In this document: positions 8,972 through 16,592 of the stretch, one piece after another
Layout: every line of letters starts with the position of its first letter
Position numbering within the stretch: the first letter of the stretch is position 1
Assembly (NCBI RefSeq): GCF_013337285.1
Contig: NZ_SUPW01000009.1
Location: 62,001-126,000 of the forward strand
DNA from: Agrobacterium tumefaciens
GTDB lineage: Bacteria; Pseudomonadota; Alphaproteobacteria; Rhizobiales; Rhizobiaceae
Length of the DNA stretch: 64,000 nt
Direction: 5' to 3'
Position numbers and translations under genes: made by a program
The notes under the pieces: generated by a model
What the model was told of the DNA's origin: nothing
Seen by the model: the letters and a program-made list of their open reading frames with translations, nothing else
Database searches by the model: none

Positions 8972-9124
8972 TCCGGTGTTCCTCGTTTCGCGACACAGCT
9001 CGCCAGACTATGGCACTATCGCCCCACCAAAAGGAACAGCAAATTGCTTCCAGGCACGTCGCCCACTGACGCGTGTCCCTCTTGAACCCATCGCCGTCCA
9101 TGACGGCAGAGAAAGGAAGTCTTG

Positions 9125-9769
9125 ATGACCCTTCGTAACGGCCTCGATTCTCTTCTTCGTCCCGAAGATTCGGTCCTCGTTCTGATCGACCATCAGCCCT
9201 ACCAGCTCGCAAATCTTAACAGCCACGATCCGCAGGCTGTGGTCAATCTCACGACCGCGCTGGCGAAGCTGGCAAAAGCTTTCAATGTTCCGACCATTCT
9301 CACCAGCGTGATCGCAGCGCGCGGCGGACTCCTCTTCAAGCAGATCACCGACGTATTTCCGGGCCAGGAGGTCATCGACCGGACCTGGGTCAACACCTGG
9401 CAGGACGAGAAGGTCGTGGACGCGGTCAAGGCGACAGGCCGCAAGCAGCTGATCATTGCCGGGCTGTGGACCGAGGTTTGTGTGGCAATGCCTGTTATCC
9501 AGGCCGCCGGCGAAGGTTGGGACGTGACCGTGATCACCGACGCGTCGGGCGGCATTTCGAAGGAATCCCACGAAGTTGCCGTCCAGCGGATGATCGCGGC
9601 CGGCGCGAACCCGATGACCGTGATGGCGCTCGCTGGCGAATGGCAGCGCGACTGGGCGCGCACCAAGCATGTCGAAGAGCTGACCGAGATTCTCATCCAG
9701 CACTTCGGCGGCAGCGGCATCGCCTATCTTTGGGAGCAGCAGCTCCTCAATACGCCAGTCGCTGGCTGA
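9125..9769 (+). CDS. Isochorismatase-family (YcaC-like) cysteine hydrolase
   Basis: A 214-residue cytosolic hydrolase. The ATG at 9125 is preferred over the adjacent TTG because AAAGGAAG lies 5-6 bases upstream. Family motifs are DSVLVLIDHQPYQ, carrying the catalytic Asp, and AGLWTEVCVAMP, carrying the nucleophilic Cys. The WVNTWQDEKV region and overall length resemble YcaC more than PncA or EntB. The substrate is unknown. It is divergently paired with a LysR regulator, a common arrangement for inducible detoxification enzymes. A hairpin follows. Confidence 0.88.
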   Translation: MTLRNGLDSLLRPEDSVLVLIDHQPYQLANLNSHDPQAVVNLTTALAKLAKAFNVPTILTSVIAARGGLLFKQITDVFPGQEVIDRTWVNTWQDEKVVDAVKATGRKQLIIAGLWTEVCVAMPVIQAAGEGWDVTVITDASGGISKESHEVAVQRMIAAGANPMTVMALAGEWQRDWARTKHVEELTEILIQHFGGSGIAYLWEQQLLNTPVAG

Positions 9770-9794
9770 TCCCGGCCGACACAGCGAGTATCTT

Positions 9795-9831
9795 GGTGAG
9801 GGCCGGAACGATTGGTTTACCGGCCCTCACC
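9795..9831 (+). terminator. Hairpin after the isochorismatase gene
   Basis: GGTGAGGGCCGG (9795-9806) pairs perfectly with ACC-ended CCGGCCCTCACC (9820-9831) around a 13-base loop, 25 bases after the stop. A short CTTT follows. Likely transcription terminator. Confidence 0.65.
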
Positions 9832-10073
9832 GCCTTTAGCCCACGGGGAAGCTCTCGACCGACAAGTCCGCTCAAGTGCAGAGATCGCGCGTGCCGCAGG
9901 GCCGCCACCCGCTACACTCCAGAGGGGAACACAACGGCCATGGTTCAGCTTTCACGCCTCCTTATTGCTCGTGCAAAGTGAGAATTCCTCGCCTCACGCA
10001 GAATTTGTTCGCCTGCTGAGAGCGAGCGAAAACCGCGACGGTGCCGGTCAGTGGCCACCAGTGCCGCCGGGTG

Positions 10074-10091
10074 TCACGAAAGCGTTAATGA
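10074..10091. promoter_or_regulatory. LacI-operator-like partial palindrome upstream of the phosphodiester operon
   Basis: TCACGAAAGCGTTAATGA has 12 of 18 positions symmetric around a central GC, as many LacI-family operators do. It lies 129 bases before the binding-protein start, in a 389-base stretch (9832-10220) that contains no supported gene. A link with the truncated LacI gene at 7820-8077 is speculative. Confidence 0.25.
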
Positions 10092-10220
10092 AAGACATTA
10101 GAAACGCCGCCGGTCCGTTAAAAAATGCACGGCTGTGCAAAGGCGGGCCAGCGCCGTTCCGATCTTTCCAAAAGGGTCAGCGCTCAACAATTCCACTCGC
10201 CGAGAGCACTGGAGACAGAG

Positions 10221-11372
10221 ATGAAACGCCGCACCTTTATGATATCAACCGCAGGCGCCGCCGCTGGCCTTGCCCTTGCGCCGCGCATGAGCTTCGCCGC
10301 CCCGGGCACGATCGACTGGTATACTGGCGCCGACAGTAACATCCTCGATTTTTGGACCAACACGGTGAAGCCCGCTTTCGAGGCGGCCAATCCGGGCATC
10401 AAACTCAACCTCGTGGACGCCGGCGATAATGCCGGCATTATCGCCATCGGCGAACGCGCCATTGCAGCAAAGCAGACAGGCACCGATCCGCAGGCTGACT
10501 ATTTCGAGCATTCCGATCCGCTGCTGCCCGCAGGCGCGATCGATGCCGGCATCTATGTGAACATGGCGAAAGCCGGTCTCTCCAACTATTCGCGCGTCAA
10601 CCCGCTTGCCATCCGCAGCGAATACAGCCTGCCCTATCGCGGCAGCCAGGTTCTGCTCGCCTATGACACAGCCAAGCTGAAGCCCGCGGATGCCCCGAAG
10701 ACCTGGGAGCAGCTGGTCACCTGGATCAAGGCCAATCCCGGCCAGTTCGTCTATAACCGTCCCGACAAGGGCGGTTCCGGCGGCAATTTCGTTCGCCGCG
10801 CCATCCATCAGGCCAATGGTCTCGACCCCAAGGCTTTCACGGTCGACAACTACACCCAGGAATTCGGCGACAAGGCATTGGGCAAGGCGTGGGATCTGCT
10901 GACCGATATCGCCCCGTCGCTTTATGACAAGGGCGCCTATGCCTCCGGCAACACCCAGTCTCTGCAGCTGCTGTCGCAAGGCGTCGTGACGATGACGCCC
11001 GTCTGGTCCGATCAGGTTCTGAAGGCGATCGATCAGGGTGTGCTTCCTGCGGAAACGGGCCTCGTTCAGCTTCAGGATCTCGCGCTTTGCGGCGATTTTT
11101 CCCGGGCCGTGGTGCTGGCAAATGGCGCCAATCGCGACGCCGCGCTCAAACTGGCGAATTTCGTCCTCTCCGAAGAAATCCAGGGCGCAATCCTCACCGA
11201 ACTCGGCGGTTTCCCCGGCGTTTCCTGGGACTATGTCTCCGCCGATCTGCGCAAGCGCTTCGCCGACATCATCCCGCAGACCATCCCGACCTTCCCGGCC
11301 GGCAAATGGGAAACCGCCATCAATGACGGCTGGTACCGTCACGTTGCTCCGAACGTCGACCGCAAGTCGTGA
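10221..11372 (+). CDS. ABC transporter periplasmic binding protein (iron/polyamine-type SBP)
   Basis: A 383-residue binding protein. The ATG at 10221 follows GGAGACAGAG and begins MKRRTFMISTAGAAAGLALA, an N-region with RRTFM that looks like a twin-arginine signal. The mature part starts APGTIDWYTGADSN; this YTGAD pattern is shared with ferric-iron, putrescine and phosphonate/2-AEP-type binding proteins. It begins an operon of two permeases, an ATPase, a phosphodiesterase and a phosphatase, all overlapping or within a few bases. The enzymes suggest a phosphodiester substrate rather than iron. Confidence 0.88.
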   Translation: MKRRTFMISTAGAAAGLALAPRMSFAAPGTIDWYTGADSNILDFWTNTVKPAFEAANPGIKLNLVDAGDNAGIIAIGERAIAAKQTGTDPQADYFEHSDPLLPAGAIDAGIYVNMAKAGLSNYSRVNPLAIRSEYSLPYRGSQVLLAYDTAKLKPADAPKTWEQLVTWIKANPGQFVYNRPDKGGSGGNFVRRAIHQANGLDPKAFTVDNYTQEFGDKALGKAWDLLTDIAPSLYDKGAYASGNTQSLQLLSQGVVTMTPVWSDQVLKAIDQGVLPAETGLVQLQDLALCGDFSRAVVLANGANRDAALKLANFVLSEEIQGAILTELGGFPGVSWDYVSADLRKRFADIIPQTIPTFPAGKWETAINDGWYRHVAPNVDRKS

Positions 11373-12253
11373 CCGAGGCAGCAGAAGGAGCGGTCCGTCC
11401 GCTCATCGACAATACGGCAGGCAGGAGGCCCATCGGCCTCCTGCTCGTCGCCATTCCCGTTTTTCTGGTGATCTGGCTCGTCATCTGGCCGGCGATCAAT
11501 GCCATAGGCCGCACCGTCTGGCGTACCGGGACCAATGGAGAAACGACGTTCGATCTTTCGAGCTATGTGTTCTTCTTCTCGGATCGCTATAGCCTCGACA
11601 ATCTTGCCGTCACGCTCTGGACCACGTTGGTCTGCGCCATGCTTCTTCTGGTGGTCTGCCTGCCGATCGCGCTCTATCTGCGCTTTTCCCAGGGCCGCCT
11701 TTCAGCCTATGTGCAGGCGCTGGCCATCTTTCCGATGTTCGTGCCCTCCATCATCCTCGCCTTCGCCTTCATCCGCGTCCTCGGGCCGAATGGCATGGTG
11801 GATATTCTGCTCAACGCGGTCGACCTGCCGAAAATCCGCACGCCCTATCTGACCCCCTGGGGACCGGTCATCGGCCTTGTCTGGGACAATATCCCGCTGA
11901 CGGTGCTGATCCTTCTGGCGGGCCTCGGCAGCGTCGCCAACCAGTCCGTGGAAGCGGCGCGGGATGTGGGGGCCAATGCGCTACAGGTTTTCTGGCACAT
12001 CATCCTGCCGCGCATTTCCAATTCCATTCTCGTGGCGCTTTCCTTTTCGGTGCTCGGCATTTTCTCCTCCTTCACCCTTCCTTATCTGCTTGGCCCCGCA
12101 TCGCCGGAAATGATTGGTCCCTTCATGCAGCGCACCCTTCGCGACGTGCAGGACCCCATCGGCGCCATGACCCAGGCCGTTATCGCCTTCGGCTTCTGCA
12201 TTGCCTTCGGCCTCTTTTATGTGCGCTCAGTCGCACGCAATCAGGGGAAGTAA
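11369..12253 (+). CDS. ABC transporter permease (first of pair)
   Basis: A 294-residue inner-membrane permease starting at GTG 11369, whose GTGA overlaps the binding-protein TGA, implying translational coupling. About six helices are visible; the coupling loop EAARDVGANALQVFWHIILP is the EAA motif (residues about 192-211). It belongs to the PotB/FbpB-like class, matching the binding protein. Partner of the next permease. No specificity determinant can be read. Confidence 0.92.
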   Translation: MTEAAEGAVRPLIDNTAGRRPIGLLLVAIPVFLVIWLVIWPAINAIGRTVWRTGTNGETTFDLSSYVFFFSDRYSLDNLAVTLWTTLVCAMLLLVVCLPIALYLRFSQGRLSAYVQALAIFPMFVPSIILAFAFIRVLGPNGMVDILLNAVDLPKIRTPYLTPWGPVIGLVWDNIPLTVLILLAGLGSVANQSVEAARDVGANALQVFWHIILPRISNSILVALSFSVLGIFSSFTLPYLLGPASPEMIGPFMQRTLRDVQDPIGAMTQAVIAFGFCIAFGLFYVRSVARNQGK

Positions 12254-12254
12254 C

Positions 12255-13079
12255 ATGGCCGCTTTTGCACCGGCGCGCAGGCGCCTCGACTGGCCCGGCA
12301 TATTCTTCGCCGCCCTTCTGACCATTGCGATCGTCGGGCCGCTCATCGTCGTCGGAACCTGGGCTTTCACCGAAGTCTGGCGTTACCCCAACGTCGTGCC
12401 GCAACAGTTCGGCTTCCGTTTCTGGGGCCAGACACTCGGACGCCCCGATGTGTGGAACGCCCTGATGCTGAGCCTGCAACTATCGACGGTCGTGACCCTG
12501 CTTTCGGCGCTGATCTGCCTTCCTGCCGCCTATGCCTTTGCCCGCATGAGCTTTCCCGGCCGAAACCTCTTGTTCTTCTCCTTCCTTGCCGGTCATGCCT
12601 TCCCGAAATTCGGGCTGCTGGTGGCGATTGCCGCGATCTTTCTGCAGCTCAACCTCATCGGCACCTTCTGGGGCGTCGTCCTGATCCAGCTCGTTGGCAC
12701 GCTGATGTTCATGATCTGGATACCCGTCGCCGCGTTTCAGGCTGTCGACCGCCGCATGGAAGAGGCGGCCCGCGATGTGGGGGCCAGTCCCCTGCGGGTC
12801 TTCTGGTCGATCACGCTGCCGCAGGCCGGGCCGACCATTGCCGCCGCCGTGCTCCTGAGTTTCGTCGGCACCTTCTATGAAACCGAAGGGGCATGGCTCA
12901 TCGGCGCGCCCGGCATCCGCACGATGCCGGTGCTGATGATCAGCTACATCAACAACCAGATGGTCATCCAGTACGGCGCGGTCCTGTCCGTCGTGCTCTG
13001 GGTGCCGTCATTCATTGCCCTCATGTTCGCCCGCCGCGTCATCGGCGGCGGCGCCTTCGCCCGCGGCTTCGGCGGTTAG
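12255..13079 (+). CDS. ABC transporter permease (second of pair)
   Basis: A 274-residue inner-membrane permease. The ATG at 12255 comes right after the TAA of the first permease with GGGGAAGTAAC as its site; the longer frame beginning at 12201 overlaps the previous gene and is not needed. Six hydrophobic helices and the coupling loop EEAARDVGASPLRVFWSITL are seen. PotC-like class. Expected to pair with the preceding permease. Confidence 0.92.
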   Translation: MAAFAPARRRLDWPGIFFAALLTIAIVGPLIVVGTWAFTEVWRYPNVVPQQFGFRFWGQTLGRPDVWNALMLSLQLSTVVTLLSALICLPAAYAFARMSFPGRNLLFFSFLAGHAFPKFGLLVAIAAIFLQLNLIGTFWGVVLIQLVGTLMFMIWIPVAAFQAVDRRMEEAARDVGASPLRVFWSITLPQAGPTIAAAVLLSFVGTFYETEGAWLIGAPGIRTMPVLMISYINNQMVIQYGAVLSVVLWVPSFIALMFARRVIGGGAFARGFGG

Positions 13080-13087
13080 GAATATTC

Positions 13088-14122
13088 ATGTCCGTACTTC
13101 ATATCCGCGGGGTCACGAAAACCTTCGCCGGTGGCACCAAGGCAGTCGACAACTTCTCGCTCGACGTCGCCGATGGTGAACTAGTCTGCCTTCTCGGCCC
13201 GTCCGGTTCCGGCAAATCGACGCTGCTGCGCATGGTCGGCGGTTTCGAACAACCGACCGGCGGGCAGATCACCATCGACGGTGAAGACGTCACCCATCTG
13301 TCACCGGAGCGCCGACCCACGGGCATGGTGTTCCAGAGCCATGCGCTCTGGACCCATATGAATGTCTTCAAGAACCTCGCCTTCGGCCTCAAGCTGCGGC
13401 GCATGCCAGCCTCCCTCATCAAGGAGAAGGTCGAGGCCGTACTCGAACTGGTTGGGCTTTCCGGTTATGGCGAACGCGCCACCAGCCAGCTCTCCGGCGG
13501 ACAGCAGCAGCGCGTGGCGCTCGCCCGCTCGCTCGTCCTCGAGCCGAAAATCCTGCTTCTGGATGAGCCCTTCGCCAGCCTCGACCAGCATCTGCGCGAG
13601 CGTCTGCGGGAAGAGGTGCGCGATATCCAGCAGCGTCTCGGCATCACCACGCTGTTCGTCACGCATGGGCAGGACGAGGCTCTTTCCATGGCCGACCGCA
13701 TTGTCGTGATGAAGGATGGCAGGACCGAACAGATCGACCGGCCGAACGTCATCTACCGCGAACCGCAGACCCCCTTCGTCGCCGGCTTCATCGGCACCAT
13801 GAACCTGATCGAAGGCGTGGTTTCGGGCGGAACCTTCACCCATGCCGGCATGACCGTGGCGCTGCCCGTCTCCGACGGTCCCGCCATTCTCGCCATTCGC
13901 CCCGAGGCCGTCGATCTGACGGCATCCGAGACGCCGCAGGCAAGCGTTCACCGGGTGACAGATTACGGTACCCATGGCCTCGTCGATCTCGATCTGCCCG
14001 ATGGTATCAGGATCAAATCGATGGTCGCCCATCCCGATCTCTTCCGGGCCGGACAGGGGGTCGATATCCTGCCGCGCGCCGTCACGGCCTTTCGCGACAA
14101 CCGGCAAATCTACCGGAGCTGA
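13088..14122 (+). CDS. ABC transporter ATPase (PotA/FbpC-like)
   Basis: A 344-residue ATPase. The ATG at 13088 begins MSVLHIRGVTKTFAGGTKAV; upstream codons belong to the permease shadow. Walker A GPSGSGKST, Q-loop FQSHALWTHM, signature [15 protein letters not shown], Walker B ILLLDEPFASLDQ and switch His VTHGQDEAL are present, followed from about residue 240 by a TOBE-type regulatory domain. This is the PotA/FbpC/UgpC architecture and matches the two permeases. The next gene starts 2 bases later. Confidence 0.93.
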   Translation: MSVLHIRGVTKTFAGGTKAVDNFSLDVADGELVCLLGPSGSGKSTLLRMVGGFEQPTGGQITIDGEDVTHLSPERRPTGMVFQSHALWTHMNVFKNLAFGLKLRRMPASLIKEKVEAVLELVGLSGYGERATSQLSGGQQQRVALARSLVLEPKILLLDEPFASLDQHLRERLREEVRDIQQRLGITTLFVTHGQDEALSMADRIVVMKDGRTEQIDRPNVIYREPQTPFVAGFIGTMNLIEGVVSGGTFTHAGMTVALPVSDGPAILAIRPEAVDLTASETPQASVHRVTDYGTHGLVDLDLPDGIRIKSMVAHPDLFRAGQGVDILPRAVTAFRDNRQIYRS

Positions 14123-14124
14123 CC

Positions 14125-14961
14125 ATGAACATGCCTATCCTCCTCGAACGCGACGGCCATCGCACCTGGCTCAAATGGCATCGCGGCCGCCGCCGCGCAG
14201 CCGATCCCGCCTTCACCGGCGAGCGCATCATCGAGGCCATGTGCCTTGGCGCGAGCATCGAAGTCGATCTCGTCATTCACGCCGACCATGGCTGCGCCGT
14301 GCTGCATGATCTGACGCTGGAGCGGGAAACCACGGGCACCGGAAGGGTGCGAGACGCCTCCGCCGCCAGCCTGCGCCAGCTGCATCTGCGCGACAATCAG
14401 GGCCAGCCCGTATCCTCAAGGGTGATGCTGCTAGAAGACCTCTGCACCCTGCTCGCCCGCGAAATCATCCATCCCGATGCCCTGTTGCAGCTCGATTTCA
14501 AGGAAGACCGGCACGCCCTCACCCCGCAGGTCATCGCCGGTTTCAGCGCAAGCATCGCGCCATTGGCGGGCTCCATGATCCTGTCCGGCGGTGATTTCGA
14601 CGCCATCGCCGCGCTTGCCGCATCGGTCCCCGATCTTAAGACCGGATATGACCCGTGTGAGGACGACACACTCGCCAGGCTACAGCAGGACGGAAACTTT
14701 TCCGGCTTCATCGAACAGGCGCTCGCCACGGCACCGGCTGCCGGAATGATCTATCTCGATTACCGGATCGTCCTTGCCGCTGAAGACGCCGGCATCGATA
14801 TCATCGCCCCCATCCACGCCGCCGGCCGCCGTGTCGATGCCTGGACCATCAACCGCATCACGCAGCAATCGATCACCGATGTCGAGCGGCTGTTGCGGCT
14901 CAAGGTCGACCAGATCACCACCGATGACCCGGAAGGGCTAACCGAGGCATTCAGCCGATGA
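14125..14961 (+). CDS. Glycerophosphodiester phosphodiesterase family protein
   Basis: A 278-residue enzyme with no signal peptide. It keeps the GDPD TIM-barrel signatures: HRGRRR at about residues 19-24, EVDLVIHADHGCAVLHD (catalytic acidic residues and His, about 47-63), a central QLDFKED strand and a late VDAWTIN segment. The family hydrolyses glycerophosphodiesters to glycerol-3-phosphate and an alcohol; relatives such as AccF cleave sugar phosphodiesters. Its position between an ABC ATPase and an inositol-monophosphatase-type gene, overlapped by the latter, suggests it cleaves the imported substrate in the cytoplasm. Which diester is unknown. Confidence 0.9.
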   Translation: MNMPILLERDGHRTWLKWHRGRRRAADPAFTGERIIEAMCLGASIEVDLVIHADHGCAVLHDLTLERETTGTGRVRDASAASLRQLHLRDNQGQPVSSRVMLLEDLCTLLAREIIHPDALLQLDFKEDRHALTPQVIAGFSASIAPLAGSMILSGGDFDAIAALAASVPDLKTGYDPCEDDTLARLQQDGNFSGFIEQALATAPAAGMIYLDYRIVLAAEDAGIDIIAPIHAAGRRVDAWTINRITQQSITDVERLLRLKVDQITTDDPEGLTEAFSR

Positions 14962-15764
14962 CCGTCAATTACACCGCCATTCTGGAAGACATGATCGCCA
15001 CCACCCGCGAGGCCGGCGCATTGACGCTCGAGCATTTCAGGCGCTTCCGCGACATCGAGATCGGCGTCAAGGGACCGGGCGACTTCGTGTCCGATGCGGA
15101 CCGGCAGTCCGAAACGCTGATCCGCGAACGCCTGCTCGGCCGGTATCCCTGGGGGCTGACCGGCGAGGAATTCGCTCCGGTTGACGGGTCGGATGCCGAG
15201 CATCGCTGGCTGGTCGATCCCATCGATGGCACCACCAATTTCATCTATGGCCAGCACTACACCATCACCATTGCGCTGCGCCGCGGCAACGAGACGATCT
15301 GCGGGCTCGTCTATAATCCCGTCGCCGACGAGATGTTCACCACGATCAAGGGCGAAGGTGCATATCTCAACGGCGAACGCCTGCGCGTCAACGCCAGCAG
15401 CGATATCGCGCTCATGTGCGTCGGCACCGGCCTGCCAACACCCAACCTTTCGCTTTATCCCGGCGCCTATCAGCGTCTCGACGATATTCGTGCCCCCATC
15501 GGCGCGGTGCGGGTCGTTGGCAGCGCCGCCAATTCCTGCGCTTACGTGGCCTGCGGCCGGCTTACCGGTTATTACGAGGAGACGGGCTTTGTCGACACCG
15601 CAGCCGGCATCCTGCTCGTTGAGGAAGCCGGCGGCATCGTGACGGACTGGTGGGGGCGCGGGCCTGATATCTATGAGCGAACCGGCACGCTGATCGTCGC
15701 CAATGCCGCAACCCACGCCTATCTTCTCGAGCGGCTTCGCGGCGTTCCGCCCAAGAATCCGTGA
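14958..15764 (+). CDS. Inositol monophosphatase family protein
   Basis: A 268-residue Mg-dependent phosphatase overlapping the phosphodiesterase stop by ATGA. Motifs are GEE (metal ligand) near residue 73, the signature WLVDPIDGTTNFIYG at about 84-98 and a late YYEETGFVDTAAGILLVEEA. These match SuhB/inositol-1-phosphatase enzymes. AccG of the agrocinopine pathway belongs to the same family and removes phosphate from the sugar phosphate freed by the phosphodiesterase. The same two-step role is inferred here. It is the last gene of the operon; the next gene is convergent. Confidence 0.9.
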   Translation: MTVNYTAILEDMIATTREAGALTLEHFRRFRDIEIGVKGPGDFVSDADRQSETLIRERLLGRYPWGLTGEEFAPVDGSDAEHRWLVDPIDGTTNFIYGQHYTITIALRRGNETICGLVYNPVADEMFTTIKGEGAYLNGERLRVNASSDIALMCVGTGLPTPNLSLYPGAYQRLDDIRAPIGAVRVVGSAANSCAYVACGRLTGYYEETGFVDTAAGILLVEEAGGIVTDWWGRGPDIYERTGTLIVANAATHAYLLERLRGVPPKNP

Positions 15765-15827
15765 GCGGCGTAGCTCGTGGTCAGCACGTATCCGCCAATA
15801 TGCGCGGGCCTGCGAAGGAGAGCCTGA

Positions 15828-16589
15828 TCAGTAACCGCCCGTCATCAGCACGGTTTCACCGGTCATGAAACTGCAGGCCTGCGACGACAGGAAGATGGCG
15901 GCACCCACCATTTCTTCCGGCTGCCCGGCACGGCCCATCCAGTTCAGCGTCCGGACGTATTCTGCCCAGCCTTCGGGGTCTTCATCACGACGGTGGGCAT
16001 TGCGGTCTGTGTCGATGAGACCGGGCGCGAGTGTGTTGAGCAACACATTGTCGCGGGCATAATCCCGCGCCTGACTCTGGATCAGATTGTGCTGCGCTGC
16101 CTTGGTGGCGGCATAGGCGGTAACGATGCCCTTCGGCCGCAGCTGATTGACCGAGCCGATGGAAACCACCCTGCCCCATTTGCGGGCCGCCATGCGCGGC
16201 AAGGCCGCCTGCAGCATATCCACCGTCGAGCCCAGATTGACCGCCAGCTGAAACGCCAGATCGTCCGGCCTCAGTTCCGACAGCGCGGCATTGATCTGGG
16301 CGCTGGCATTGATGACAAGAATATCGACCGGTGCGACCGCCTCGGCCCGTTCGATGAGGTCACGACCGGCACCGGGTTCGGAAAGATCGCCCGCCAGTTC
16401 CTGCGCCGTGCCGCCGCTTGCGACGATCCGGTGCTGCACGGCTGCGGCAGCGCCCGGCTTCACGCCATGCAGGATGACATGGGCTCCCGCGCCCGCCAGC
16501 CCCTCGGCAATGGCAGCGCCTATTCCACGGCTGGAACCGGTGACGAGCGCCGTGCGGCCCTTCAATCCAAAGACGCTTTCGAGACGCAT
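15828..16589 (-). CDS. SDR family NAD(P)-dependent oxidoreductase
   Basis: A 253-residue classical short-chain dehydrogenase. The cofactor motif TGSSRGIGAAIAEG is near residues 17-30, followed by the NASAQI region in place of NNAG and a catalytic Ser...YAATK (Tyr/Lys about 155-159). The C-terminal GETVLMTGGY is typical. It is the last gene of the leftward sugar-acid operon, 3 bases after the IclR-SMP30 gene, so it likely oxidises or reduces a sugar or sugar-acid intermediate. Substrate unresolved. Confidence 0.9.
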   Translation of the reverse strand: MRLESVFGLKGRTALVTGSSRGIGAAIAEGLAGAGAHVILHGVKPGAAAAVQHRIVASGGTAQELAGDLSEPGAGRDLIERAEAVAPVDILVINASAQINAALSELRPDDLAFQLAVNLGSTVDMLQAALPRMAARKWGRVVSIGSVNQLRPKGIVTAYAATKAAQHNLIQSQARDYARDNVLLNTLAPGLIDTDRNAHRRDEDPEGWAEYVRTLNWMGRAGQPEEMVGAAIFLSSQACSFMTGETVLMTGGY

Positions 16590-16592
16590 CCT

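Noticed and set aside
10221-14122. Ferric iron importer (fbpABC) for the 10-kb ABC system
   Set aside because: The binding-protein class allows it, but linked phosphodiesterase and phosphatase genes argue for a phosphodiester; kept as an alternative only.
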